From Meandrina meandrites (lineage: Eukaryota; Cnidaria; Anthozoa; Scleractinia; Meandrinidae), in contig OY855904.1 of the NCBI GenBank assembly GCA_963693305.1, positions 17,968,496 to 18,032,495 on the forward strand: a stretch of 64,000 nucleotides of DNA, read 5' to 3'. The position numbers were made by a program, and so were the translations under genes. Each line of letters begins with the position of its first letter. The first letter of the stretch is position 1. Below the pieces are notes generated by a model. The model was not told the origin of the DNA. It worked only from the letters and a program-made list of their open reading frames with translations, and did not search any database. This document shows positions 11,901 through 26,900 of the stretch, piece after piece.

Positions 11901-14900
11901 CTAGCAGGGTTCGTTTGTGTTCCGCTCGGTCGTTTTATGCTCTCGATTTCATCCTTGAGTGACTGTATGAGTCCTTGTGACTCTGACATGCCGGCATCCG
12001 ATGAATCCACTGATCTTCGTTTCCTCGTTTCTCCTTTGTCGGTGCCAACTTCTATTCCACCAGGAGCCACCAAGTAACCGCTGCCTATGAACGAGCTCTG
12101 TCATAAAACGAAAAAGCTTACGTTAAAGAGAAAGCATTTCCCATACATTACAACAGAGGTGTTTGTGAATGACTCTTGTTTTGTGTTCGCCAAGCTCTAC
12201 AATTGGTTGAAAAAAGTCTCTGATAATATTCTCCGGCCAGTCAGAAGTAAGATGATATTTTTTGGGCCAATCAAATGCCTGTCCGAGCTTCCAGGTATTT
12301 ACCACAGAGGTGTCGTTAAAAAACGCTTTGCGTCCTAACATTTTTTAACGGTCCCTCACTCGAGGACACCTCAGAAAGACTGCGTTATTATGCAACAAGT
12401 AACTGTATAAAGGAAATTGAATTTTAAAATGTATAATATTCTTCACTTACGATGTCTCCAGGAGGACCCTGAAAAACAAATTACACAAATTTAAGTCAGC
12501 AAATGAGAAAATGGCAATTTTATTATTTTAAAACATTTGAATTGGAAGAGCACATTAAGTCAAACAAGTATTCCTTTTGGTAAATTTTCGTTTTAGACCC
12601 GAAGAGTTAATGATTATTATTGTCCAATCAGAGCACCCAAATAGTTGTCACGACATGTCATGTTACTCAGTAACATCCCCAAGGACACCGCTAGTCAGAC
12701 AATTCACACAGACTGATTTGGCAAAAAAATGTACGTGTTTCCAGAACAAAGTAGACGCAATTTTTGAAATACAGACTATTACTGGGAAGCCAAATGTAAT
12801 TACAAGTTTTCTTCCAAGTGCACCCATGTTGCAGAAAAAGTCAGGGTGGCGTTTTTCTTTCCATTAACTTGAGTCTACTTGCATTGGGTGACCAAAGAGA
12901 CCAAACAGTGACGCACTGGTATCGCCTTATGCGAGAATTTAATCTTGGTGAAAGTCAACGCAAGTCAAATCAAGTCATCAAAAGTGCATGGACGTGGCGG
13001 TCAAACAAAGTCCCAAGCAGATGCAAGCCGAGAGTTACATCCTAAAACTTGTGATAACTTTTGGCCAGGACTTGAACATATATCAACAACAAATAACATT
13101 ATTCTTACTGGAGGTCCAGGTGGTCCCTGAAGGAATGAAATGAAAAAAACAACAAATTAAAAGAAAAGAAATGAATTTAAATTCAATTAAAACCAAAGAA
13201 TAAATGCCCAGCGTTCCATCTTACGAGCTAACTCAAACTATAACTGAACGAATACCACATAGTTCCTGCGAACATTAGAAATGACAAGTAAATGACAGCA
13301 CCCTTAAACTACCTCACTGACATTTTTTTAAACTAAAGATATAAAAACAGTTTCAACTTACGGTTTGTCCTTGATCGCCCTAAAATGAAGCAAGAATTGT
13401 CGAGGTTAGAAGTATAATGATGATAAACAAACAAAGTAACTAACTGATGAAAAACGAAGCAAAATAAAAGCTGAACTATTTCAGTAAAAGGAGCGAACCT
13501 TGCAGTACAATATTTTGCATTTTCTCCCTTATTCCCTTCAAATAATCCAAAAATGTCCTTGTACCCACGAAATAAATGGCCATTTTCAAATGTTCCCCCA
13601 TACCCCTGGGAGGCCATCTCTGATGCATCAGGCGTAACACATTAAAAAAAAAAACCTATTAGCGTTTTCTTTTGTTTTGTAAAGTACTTTTAATTGTAAG
13701 GTAGTGTCTGTTTAAAATATCTTTTCATGTAGCTGAAGGATTTTACTGCAAAAAAAACACAACTTAATCTTTTATAAGTTCTAAGAATTTACAATGCATG
13801 CTTTCGTACTTACCCTCTGTCCTTGGGATCCCTGAAGGAAAATGGAAAAGAAAATACAAAAGAAAGAAATACAACATTCCATGAGACATAGATTTGAAAG
13901 TGAATTGATGATAGCAACTATTTTTTTCTTCTGATGATGAAAAAACTGACCATAACAACAGAAAGAAGGCAGGAAAAATATCAAGACAAACAACGTTTCC
14001 CCAGCTTCTTTGAAATCAACACCTGTGGTCTCTTAAAACGACAGCTTGATATCATGTTTGCTTTGGCATTCACAGGATAATGCTAGCCAGTGTGCATTTA
14101 CGCAACAGAAAAGACTTTCGTTATATAGTGAAAAGCGGTCACTTTTGACTTACCCTGTCACCCTTGGCACCCTGTTGTAAAGTAAAGGCAAATAAAAACG
14201 TCAGTAGTCAAGATAACTAAGACGAAAACAGCAGTAAAGCAAGGAAAGAGAAATGAACAATAAAGATACAGAGTAGTATGAACAATCAACAAACCTGAAG
14301 ACCAGCTCTTCCCTTAAGAAACAAACAGAAAAAATAAAAAGTTAGTCGCCTTAACGTCAATACTTACATAGCGTTACTATTATAATTGTGAAATTACATG
14401 AACAAAATCTATGATTGTGGACCTACATTCTCCTTACAACACAGCACAGGCCGTGGCTGTCTTTGCACGTTTTTTTTTTTTACAATGTAATTTTGTGACA
14501 GTGAAGAGTTCTTCTGACATTGATTCTAAACGGATAATCCAGACTGTCTATTTTTAACAAGTGTTTTGCAAACAACTCACCCTAGGCCCCAGCGGTCCAG
14601 GAGGCCCGGGCGGTCCATCTGGTCCGTCCTCGCCCTGGGACAGAATGAGAATTTGATTAAACAGGAAACAAGCACGTGCAACACATCAGAAGCTTTTAGA
14701 TGATATGTTTCTGAACACATTTAATGTAGAATCTAACCTACAATAGCTGCGCTCACATCAACGGTGTTAACTACAGTTAGTTCTGGTTAGTCTTTATTTA
14801 TATCAAGCCATACTTGACTATAGTTAGTGGTAGCGGTCGACTTTAAGGTCACCAACGCAGTTAACTACAGATAGTTCTGATTATTAGCCTTTGGATGACG

Positions 14901-17900
14901 TCAGATAGCTAACGAAAGCTATTTCGTTCCTAACTTTAGTTAGCAGCCGTGATGTGACCACAGCCATGCAATATAGTATGTGACCACTCAAACAGAGGTT
15001 ATTGAGCAGCACTTTTTCGTGGTACTGTTTATAATCTGCTTAAGGTGTCTCAGTAAAGTATGTAATACGTATATTCAAATTTGTTTTTTTGAGCAATATT
15101 TTTATGTGATACTATGCAAGGTTGCCTGCGGACTACAAAACCCTAAGAATTGTCCAAGCGTCACGACAAATCGCCCACCCTTCCAAATCGTGTTTTTGCC
15201 TTGCGTCACGCCAGAAACACAACCACACCCACAGTTTTGCATTTCTGTCACGTCAGAAACACAAGTGTGCGCTTCGCCTTGACAGTGACCACTTAACACA
15301 ACCCACTAAAAAAAAATGACGGGCCTTATTACAATCTAAGCATGCACAGAATCCCAAAAGCTATGATATAAAATTATTTTGATACTAACTCTGTCGCCTT
15401 TGGGACCAGGGAAACCACGCGGACCGGCGGGGCCTTGGTCACCCTGAAAAAGAAATAGTTAAAACAAAACTATTACATTACAAGTTAATAATACTGCTCC
15501 CGTAAATGCTCTATCTGATTGGTTGACAGCAGAACAATTTATCCCAAATTGTACCGCAAGCTGAACAATCAAAAATTTATTGTATCGCTCAGAGTTTCGC
15601 TCCAAAAAACGCGGCTACACCACTGTCACAACCCGTTTCCAGTTTGCTTTACTCGCGGTTTTGTTTCTGAGAAACTGTCAAAGATTAATCTGAAAATGAT
15701 GAATGTTAGTTACGCCCTACTGATCGACAAATTGAACCTGGAACAGAAATGAAGCGAAAAGAAGGTAATTAAGGGAAGATTTTGAGTAGTCTTTTCAATA
15801 ACAAGCTCACCTTCATTGACTCGTGGAAATTACTAAAAAGACCGATCTGTTCACGCGTACAATTAATCCCTTATTGTTTCTCGAACAGACAGTTTTCCTA
15901 TACAACAGGTTTGGCTGTTTCTCATGAAAATCCCTTACCTTGTCTCCAACAGGTCCTGCAACTCCTGTGGGACCGAAGAAACCAGGCCATCCCTAAACAA
16001 CAATAAATACAAATCAGAAATTTACCATTACCAATAACCGAGTTTACATTTATGCAAAAGGCACCTTAAGGTAGAAGCAACTACGAAAAGGTATCTTGTG
16101 GAACAACATTGCGGTAAAGAAAAAAACCAAGGATGTTACATGTTACCAAAGTTGAAACCATTCTGAGTCCCGAGGCTCACCTTGTCTCCTTTTTCTCCCT
16201 GAGCACCTTGTAATCCTTTCGCTCCTTTAGGGCCCTAATGAAGAAATCAGACATGGAACACATCAGCCGACAAAACACAACACAACATTACATTAGAAGT
16301 GGTTTTCAACAGTGTGTCGTAAAACAAAAACCAAGGTTATCACTCTGGCCAATCACAAAGGACAAAGACAATCCAGTGAACCAATCAAAACTCGAAGCCA
16401 ATACACGCAGCCGCGCAAAGCGCGGGAAAACGTGCAAGCGAATCAGGATTGGTTTGGGTTTTTCGTTTGATTGGTCGAGGAGTAGCGCAGGATTTTTAAT
16501 TCAATCACAAAGTGTAGTGAAGCAACACCAAAGCAATTCTAGACTTTTTTCGGCACTCGAAAATTACTCGATATTATCAGATGCGATATATCTGATTTTC
16601 AAAACCCAAAACAAATGGTTAACTTTCCATCGCGGTTTCGAAGGTACATGCAATGCTTTACAAGACATTTGCCGTGAAACAAGATCTAACAAGAGGACAG
16701 ATACGTACAGTGTTTCCACGTGGACCTTGAAGTCCCGGCAGGCCTTGCGGCCCTTGGTCACCCTAAAATAAAAAAAAAATAATAATTAATAAAAAAAAAA
16801 CAGAAAAGCAAACCATTTGAACTGATGTAATAGAGAAATCTCGAAACCGTGGTACAATCGAATCGCGTTTCTTCACCGTGTGCATATTTGAGATCATTCA
16901 TCTTGTTTAGCTTGGTAACCAGAACAATTCCAAATATATCCAACAGAATGTGACTTAACACACGGGCATCTACCTACCGGGGCACCGGGGGTTCCTCTTT
17001 CACCGGTTGGTCCCCTGTCTCCTCTTGTCCCCTAACAAAACAAAAACCCAATACAATTGCTAAACAACGACTCTTAGGGAATCGGGGATAATGATTTGCA
17101 TGTTACAACCACGGACATATTTTACTAGAAAATCGCGAACACATGAAATTATGGCCGTAATAACTGTTAAATGCGTGTCATTATCCACGTTTCTCCTTTG
17201 AATTGCGTGTTGCTCTCAAAAGGTGCGATTTTTCTTGATATTTTGCTTTAAAGGGCATAAAATTGCAAGTTTTCGACTGCAATCTCTTAGAGTTTCAACG
17301 AAAACAATTAGACTATTCGCCCTCGTTTTCTATGAGCGACACAGGCGTTTTTGCTTGTCCAAAATACACCTGCACTACACGCTACATTAGATATGATAGG
17401 TGACTCTATACAGATCACTATCAGTAGGATCCGTTAGCCTTTGTCCAGCGACCCATATGAATCGTATTGGTCGTTCAAACTCCAGCTTATTCTCCTACTA
17501 AACGAGTAACCAGGTCTTACCGGTGGTCCGACGGGACCCGGGATTCCCTGGGGACCAGGCGGTCCAGTTTCACCCTAAGATACAAGAACAAATATCACGA
17601 TCAACAAAGCATCAATCTCAAGAACAGGGAATACCAGCACAAGTACAGTTCAAATTAGCCTCTTTCTTGTAAATATCGTGCTTTATCAACACTACCTTTA
17701 TTCTTTTTTTTGTAGTTTTTTTTATGGCTTGAGAGCAAATGACGTGCCTCGTTCCGAGAATTATTGGACCAAAAAAGAATGCGTTTTCAATCGAAGACGC
17801 ACTTGTACGGACTGGGCCTTACTGTAGCAGTTGACATGGTTACCTTATCACCAGGGTCACCATCAGATCCGGTAAAACCACGAGGCCCAGGCTCTCCCTG

Positions 17901-20900
17901 AAAAAACAACATTACGCGATGTAAGAACTATGATTGGCAGTGACAAAATACAACAAACACCCACTTACCGGCTGTCCTGCTTTACCCGGGACTCCATCGT
18001 CTCCCCTAGGGCCGGGGGGACCCTAAGATACAACGACATTTCCACAATTAAATCAGTATTTATTACAAATGTGTCCTACCCCGGGTCGGGTAGCAGCTCT
18101 CACAAGGTCTCACATGAATGGCCTGCAACCCTTTGAGAGAGCAATAGAACAAACAACAGGAGCAATGCCCCTAGAGTTACAAACTTTCGACTGCCGACAC
18201 CAGCATCTTTTAATTCTTAAATAAAAAATATTCGATACGACCGACGGAGGTCAAGTTACAAATAAACCATTTAGTAGTAGCATTAGGGCTTATTTTGTGG
18301 ATACAAATTCTTTAACTACGTTAACGTTGTCATTTAACCAGAACGATACGCACAAATCAGTATATGTAACTCTTGGTTAAGTTTCTCTCCATATAATAAA
18401 ATTTTCTTCAACCTCATATTGTAAAACCATACCGTAAGTGTAAATCTGGATGCAGATTTGTTGTATTCAATACTTGGGATAGCAAACAGCCTTAATTGCT
18501 TGGGCAGCACGTGTATGACAAAACGGTTCCGCGAAACAACACTAAATGGGTTGAAATACTTTTCTAATATCTACAAAGTTATCACAGTTTAATCTTACTC
18601 TTGCGCCGGGGGGTCCTGCTTGTCCATCTTTACCGTCTGGACCTGGAGCTCCCTAAAGACAAATTAATTTTTTTTAAAAAATCGTCATTTGCGTCAACAC
18701 ACAATGCAGTAGCTGACTGGACTTATTAACAAAACAAAGTTTACACAGCGTTTAAGAAAAGTCGTGACCACACCTACTGCCTCAACCACGTCTAAAAGCA
18801 GTTTCATCCAGGACGTGGTCTTAAGAATCCTCAACACGGCCATAAACCAGCTCTAACTTAGACATCGTATAAGTAATCAGCATTAAGATTTCAGAATAAC
18901 TCATTGAATTATTTAACAAAAGCTCAAAGGTGGCCTACCTTGGCACCCTGTGGCCCTGGTGGGCCTTGAGGTCCCGGTGGTCCATTCGTGCCCTAAAATA
19001 AAGGACTTCAAATTAGCACTCATGATTATGGGACCATAAGTAACGAGTGTCATAAAGGATCCTCACCAGTGGTCCTTTTGCACCTGGTTGGCCTGCGGGA
19101 CCACGCTGTCCTGAGGGTCCCTAACATCCAAAATAAAATTAATGTTAGGTCAATTCTTTAAAGGACTGATGGTGCATTTTACATAAAGCATGTAGTTCAA
19201 GGTACCTGCGGACCAGGATCGCCTCGGTCGCCCTTTGCACCCGCCTCACCAGGTCGGCCCTGTGTGACAAATACATGTCATATAAGCCATCATGAAGTGT
19301 GTTGTCTGTTCTCATGCAACTCGTGGTAATAAAGGTACTCATAAGTTAGTCTGCTACTTTAATTATGCAACTTTACTTAATATTCAATCTTCCATTCCAG
19401 AACGTGAAACAGAATGGTTTTGTACCCAAATAAATAAATAAATAATATAGCGCTTATACTATACAGATATTCAAAAGCGCCTTACATCAAATAGAAACTA
19501 CTTAATAAATAATAATTAGCCTAATGAGTAGAAAGGGAGTAAAACAAAGGTCAATTACAACTACTAAATTGGATTAAACATATAAAAGTTGAAATAAAAA
19601 CTATATCTATTCAACATGAGCATTCTTAAAAAGATGTCTTTAATTCAATAATCAATTCCTTGTGTTAGAAAAAGGCTCTACATCCTTGCACCAGACGCCA
19701 TCATGCAAGTGGAGACAAGTTTCTTTATGCAAAGCTAGCATGGTTTTACATGTTATTCTTAAAACTAGTTTGTGGTCCGACAGGGATTTAAACCTGAGAC
19801 CTCCCGCCTTAGAAGCAGACACCAAACTAACTGAGCTAACGTGACACAGGTTAAAAACAAGAGCTTTATATGAGTTATAATCAACGTACTGGTGAGCCTG
19901 GGGTGCCTGGGACGCCTGAATCGCCTTTTGGGCCTTGTTCTCCCTGCAAAAAAGAATCGTCCTGTTTAGCTACAGGTCAATTATAAAGCTACTGATCAGA
20001 AAGATAAAGGAAGGCAGGCACTTTCAAAATGACTCAATAAACTGGAAAAGCTAGTTACCTTATCTCCTGGTCTTCCATCACTTCCAGTGTCACCAGTTTC
20101 ACCTTGGTCTCCCTGTAAAAAGCAAGAATACGACATCATGTGACGAATTAAAACTGGCTGATACAACATTACGATCATCGTGTTTAAACTGTCTAATCAC
20201 AACTATAACAAAATTCTCGAATCTGATTGGTTCTTAGCACGCCCTATTTTTTACCAAATTGGAGCGCGCGCGGCTAAAGTGTCCAATAACAAAGTGTCCA
20301 ATAACAAGGTGTTCAATAACAAAGTTCGCGTGCTGCACATGCGCGCGGTCTTTATTTGGTTCTTTGTTGTGACTAAATACTCCTTGATATTCCTAAAACC
20401 TTCAGCTTCAAGAAAACCTCAGAATGGCTTTTTTGCCTTAGTGATGATAAGTCCTTATTAGGCTTCGCTTTATCTATTTTTTTTCTCGAATTTTGTTATA
20501 CTTATGATTAATTGATAATAGGACTGAGTGTCGTCCAATTCTGTCTGTAATCATACTCGTGATTAAACAAATCGGACTCCCGCTACGCGGTCGTCCGATT
20601 TTGTTAATCACTCGTATGATTACAGACCGAATTGGACTCCACTCAGTCCTATTACCATTACTTAATAACTGAGTATGAAGCTTAACCAATCGTTATACAA
20701 TACTTCTAACAAAACAAGATCAATTTTCACATTAAACTATTAAACAATGAGACGGCAAGCTCGAGGAACTACCAAAAGCCGAGAGCAAGCCGTGTAATTG
20801 TTTTAGCATAGCCCAGAGACCAATGTATGCAACAAAACATTCCATAAAAGTGGTCTATTTCTAGTTGTTGGTTTGTGGTTTTGGCAATTTTACTGGCGCA

Positions 20901-23900
20901 CGCTACTAGGATAGTCCCGTCGAAAATTAGACCGCTCTTGTGTAGTTTGCGAGTTTGCCTAATATTCGGTCACTGGCTTATGCTACTATTGCTAATAGTG
21001 GCCATGGTAATGGTTGTGATAGGAAAATCGAGCAACATTTCTTACCTTAGCTCCCGCCGGCCCTGGCGGCCCGCGTGGTCCAGGCAAGCCTTGAGATCCC
21101 TAAAAAAAACAACAACCACATTGTGTGTTTTACAAGATACAGGGAGCAAGTTTTGTTTTGCACAAATCTTCATAGATGAACTTGGATAGTTTTCAACTGT
21201 TATTCTCTATTCTAATATAGCGAGAGCATTTCGAATGTAGACACGTCACGGACACAGAAACGGAGAATACACGTGATTCAAAACAATTTTTTTTTCCGCT
21301 AACGAACTTTCAAAACAAACCTGTGGTCCACTGGAGCCTCTTTCGCCTTTCTGTCCTCTCGCTCCTGGAACGCCCTGTTTAATGAAAAACAATCATTTAC
21401 GTTAAATCTGCAAAGAAATCAGCTGTTTCTTTAAGAATTAATAATTTTAAAAATTTGACTTCTACTAAACAAGGGTGAGTAGTTTAATTGTTTTTAAAGC
21501 CACTCTGAAGAATTGCAGTCGAAAACCTACAACAAACAATGGGGGAACCAATGAAATACGCAGAATTCCAATAGAACAAGATTGACTGTCTACTAAATGT
21601 TCTTTCAATTGACAAAAACAAATAGTGAACAAACAACATAAATAATGCAGACAGAATATGTTCCACCATGTACTGCTTAGGACGCACTTCTTAATTCCCC
21701 CTTACATCATAGCGTCTTAAGCTCTTTAGCACCTTGTAGCTTCTTAGTGTACTACAGCAACTCAACCATCACAACAGTACACTGTTCCTTCAAAGTTCTG
21801 CAGTGAAATCTGAGTGAAAATGAATAGGTACCTACCGGAACACCCGTAGCCCCGGTAGGTCCGGGTGGTCCACGGTCTCCGTCACTCCCTTTCTCACCCC
21901 TCGGGCCAGTAGCTCCCTGGGGGCCTGTTTCACCAGCCGGTCCCTACATACAGCAAGTATAGGTTAGAAAAAAAAAGTCAACTAAAAATCTCACAAATTG
22001 ACAGAGAATTTTCATCCACAGTCGGCAATCCAAGTTCAACGAACCAACTCGGTTCAGAAAGTTTGGTTCAATACATCTGATGCTCGGCTTCAACCACACG
22101 CAAAAATACTTGGGAAGGATTTTAAAATCCTGTGATTACAATAGCTTTTGAATATAACTAAACTAAAGCTACGAATGAGGTGTTTGGGAGCCCCATTTCC
22201 CCCATATCAATATTTAAGTCTTACTGAACAGTATGATGAGAGTTAAGTCTTTTGATATACCACAACATTGAATAAGGGGGGCAGGAAAGGACAAAAACGG
22301 GAAACCTTCCCAAGACTTTTGTCTGTGGTTTTAGTTACTCGAGTAACAAACTGCTGATAACGAACAACAGATATCACCATCAAATTGTTCGATGTATCTG
22401 AGCTCTCAGTGGCTGGCTAATGTAATCAAGTGAACGCCTTTAGGAGTGCATGGCCGGAAACACAAAGTTTGTTCGCTTTGTTTGCAATACTCAAGTTCGT
22501 TAAAAACTAATATGTCCAATTATCAAGCCATGTTGTGCTACACGTTTCAAAATAGCCTACAAATGAGTGATCTTCAAGGTAATCCTATAAATAATTATTT
22601 ACAAAGGTAGAGAAATGCCTCAAAAGTAACATCAAACTGAATCGGAACATGGATGGTTAAAATCGAGTAAAGATTGAAACGTGAAAACTTCAGGCTGAAT
22701 TTTCTTTAAATTCACCACCCGTGTCAAAGCTCTTGTACTTACAGCTGGTCCAGGCTTTCCCGGTAAGCCTACAGGTCCAGCAGGCCCTGGTGGTCCCTGA
22801 AGTATAAAACAAGTTGAACATTTTTCAATACAACGTTTTCGACTCCAGTACATGTCGCTATTTTAAGTTTTATAATTGGGTTTCTACAAAATTCCTGACT
22901 GTCGAGCTACAACCGAAACAACTCGTCGCACGTAGAAACGGCTCCCTTACCCCTCCCCCCTCCAATTTTGTGTGTAGTCTTAGCGCAATCTGATGATCAG
23001 TCTGCAATTGGATCATTTTGAAGCAAACTATAAAGAACACTGCATTATGCAAGCCTTCAAATCATCAAAACTTAATATGGGGTTTGCACAAAATGTACGG
23101 ACTGCTGAGCACGTTCACTGAAGTCCAATTTTAGCATATAAACTTCTTCTTGCAGGTCTCAGTGCTTATCATCTAATGCCAATTGGGAGACTCTGATCAT
23201 GTATGCAGCTTCCTTTCCATAATAAACCTCAATTCCCACAACTAACATGCCTTCCTTGGCACAAACTTATTTTGATGAGAAATAAGACTTTGATCTCTTA
23301 GTGATGTTACCTTGGGACCCTGTTCTCCTTTCTTTCCAGGCACTCCACCAGCTCCTTGTGCACCCTGAAACACACATTCAGAATTAGACCTAACCCAGCA
23401 CCTAAAGTTGCACTATTTTTCTTGCCAATTTTGCTTAAATAACCTTTAAGTCGCCCAAAGCTACGACGACTTAATTAAGGTCCCAGATAGGCCTTGAATT
23501 GAAATCAGAACTACCTCATCATTGTACGTTACAACCTGATTAAATAAAAGTTCATCTCTAACTGAAGAATACACATAGTACTACAGACTTAACACTTTTA
23601 ACTTCTTTATTTATTAAATTATTTCTTTCTTTCTTTGGAAGTGGTAGTGGTGGTGGTGATAGTTATACAACTTAATGGTATTTCCATTCAGGTATGTACA
23701 TCTTGCAATTATTAACTGCACTTAATCTAAAGGCCCGTTTACACAGGCGATTTTTGTCGCGCCACTCGATGCAATTTTTTCGCGCCGAAGTTGCATGAAG
23801 TCTCCTGCGATATCGTGGCGATAAAATCGCCATGAAATCACCGCGAGTTTGCACGCGTGTAAACCAGCGGCGATAAAATCGCCGCGATATCGCAGGAGTT

Positions 23901-26900
23901 TCGAACATGTTTGAAACTTGATGCAACTTCGGCGCAACAAAAATTGCCTGTGTAAACGGGCCTTAACAAGCTAACTACCAGTAATAAAATTGATAAAACT
24001 GTTTTAAAAGAATGCCGTGTGAATATCCAAACAAAAATTAAACAAGCTCGCACTGGAAACTGAGTGTTTGCTCTGTCGGTAAGTTCTATTTCATACCTTC
24101 TCTCCCTCCTCTCCTGGGGGGCCTGTTGGTCCGTCCTCTCCAGACTTACCCTATCACAGGAAGGAATCACATTTGTTTGTTTTTAAGTAATTCTACTGTA
24201 TTGCATTGTGTTTCATTATTTGCAATATCTATTTGTTGTCCTCCATTAACACAGTTGTGTAAAATACTTCGACGCATTCATTAGTCAAATATTGTACTTG
24301 TCGTTTTTTGGGTTTTTCAATAAAGTGCTGTTGCCTTGCCTCGCAGACAAATGGCATTCAGTATGTGAGAAGTGATGTTATATTATTTTTTTGGTTGCAT
24401 ACCTCATAAACGAATGGAAGCAAAAACTTGAGTGTCGAAACACCAAAATCAGAGTAATCACTCTAGCCAATTACAAGGGATGCAAACAATCCAGTGAAGC
24501 AACCAAAACTCGCAGAAAATGCATGCAGCCATTGCGAAGCGCGGGAGAACGTGCGCAACAAAGCTACGATTGGTTTTGGTTTCACTTCTGATCAAACGAG
24601 AAAGTGGCGCGAGTATTTTAAACCAATCAAAACCAAAGCAAACACGAATTATTTTCGACACTCAGTTAAGCGCCGCTCTATTGATATAAACAAGCACTGC
24701 ATTATATTGCCATGACTTACTGGAAGACCAGGTTTTCCCTCGGGTCCAGGCTCTCCGCGGGCTCCTTCTTCTCCCTAAATTTACAACAACGAAGTTGAAC
24801 TTACTTGAGAAATATATATTGCGAAAAAGAGAAAACAAATTACATTTATCAGTTGTTTCTTTTGATATGGTACACTGTTTTCCCTTCTCACCAAGTTTTG
24901 ACATCAAGAGGTCAGTTTCTTTCTTCTCTATTTCGTCTTTGCAATAAGCTTGTGAAAGTTTGAAATAATGAAGAAGCTGTCACATGTTAAATTTCTCGAA
25001 AAAAGAATTCCGAGCCTCCAACGGGAGTCGAACCCATACCCTACCAGATACTGGTTGTGCGCTCCATTACCACTGAGCTATGGGAGACTCATGGTGAGCA
25101 AGGTCTTCGAGAAATTTGACTGAGACCGCTTCTTCATTTATCATTTCTTTCACATTATCCAAGTCGCCATTTCACTTATCATTTGGGAGAGTTTGTTTTC
25201 TGTATTATGATAAAAACATTTCTCTTCTCTTGTGATATGATCATGCTCACTCACCCTACTGCCTTTCTCTCCCGATGCTCCTTGAGGTCCTTGGCGACCT
25301 GGCCTTCCCTGTCAAAGATTTCATCGTTAGGAGACATACTAATATAATCGATTGGTTAATCGAAGTTTAAAACGACGAAACTCTTGTAACTGTCTAGTGA
25401 CATTGCAGTAAGACAGGAAGACATTACAAATCACCCTAGGTGTACATAAAACTACTCACTGCAGGTCCCTGGGGTCCGGGTTGACCAGGAGGTCCACGCA
25501 TTCCTTGAGGACCCTAATGACATGAAAGGAAAAAAATCCTTTATATGTCGAAAATGAAAAACAATAAATTATTGAAAAAAAGTTCAAACCAAACAATCTG
25601 AAGCTCCATGTCTGTCTTACCGCTCCACCAGGCAAACCGATTGGTCCTTCAACTCCCTTGGGTCCTGGGGCTCCCTAAGGATTCAAGAAAATGACCCTAA
25701 GAAAAATCAAAGCTTATAAAGGGCCTTTTTAAGATGGGTTGAGGCTGCAAATAATTAATATATATATATTAGAGAGGAAAAGGAAATGAGTCAGAATTGG
25801 GTTTCTAGCTTTGTGGCAACTCATTGAAACATTCAGTATATAAATTTAACATGTGGTACTTTGTTATATCAAGAACCTTTATCTATACTCAGCGTGACCT
25901 ACATGGAAAAGATCATTTAACAAAATGGAACATTATAGGCTGCACTAACTAATGCATTTAAAGTTGTGGGTAGTAATAACGTTCAACAATTCCTTGCTTC
26001 ACCGGCTGTCGATCACCAAATTAAAAAAAAAACATTCCTGCATAATGTTGACAAAATGATGCCAATGTTTTCACTTACTGGTGGTCCCATGGAACCTTTC
26101 GGTCCCGGTGTTCCTGGTTGACCCTGTAAAATGTTCAAAAAGAAAATGTAAAATGACGTTATCCATGTCATTGCAAGATTTCCTTTAGAACTTACATACA
26201 AAAGAGTTTCTTAAATGATAGAAGTGAAAGAAGATCAGTTTAGAAAGACTTAAGACATCTTACCGCGGCTCCATCTTTGCCGTCCACACCTGGTTTACCA
26301 GGCTCACCCTGTTGAGAAAAAAAGGTGTTACCGTTAAGTTCCAAAACACGCGACCCTTTAAAATAAGCGATAAAATTCAACAGTAAATGTTAGCAAATTC
26401 TGAAAGCAATGACCCGCAGAAAGGACAATCTCAAACACAGCTTTACATGTCATGAGAAACAAATAGTTACAACAAGCTGAACCAAAATGATCTTTATCTT
26501 AGATGACTCTTCTTCCAAAGGAAAAATATGCGTTTGTTGTTTGCCACAATTTCACGGAATATCGACCACGTTAGAGGAGATCATTTGAAGAATACATGCA
26601 CTTCAGAAGAAACATTCAACTCACTGAAAACATTGCGCAACAAATTTTGCATTTGGACTCCCCTCCCTATCCCCAAGAGTCTGTACGGACTGGCATACGC
26701 TCACGTGACAACCAATTTTTTTTGGCTTGATGGGTTTACCAAAATTTCTTACCCATGGTGCTCCGCTGGCGCACTTCACGCGCTGGAGCTCCGCTATTAA
26801 TCTGTTTTAAGGTAATATCAGAAACCCATAAGGGTTGAAACGTGTAACTCCCTATGATTCGCATTGTACAAAGCGTTTGAACATTCGTTTTCATTAAGTA

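Noticed and set aside
13333..13617. Extra collagen exon candidate near MASQGYGG
   Set aside because: No Gly-X-Y beyond the known 18-nt exon at 13362-13379, and adding it would break the 1014-residue helix.
16238..16771. 177-codon plus-strand frame
   Set aside because: It is composed of the dispersed repeat copy and the antisense of collagen exons 59 and 60.
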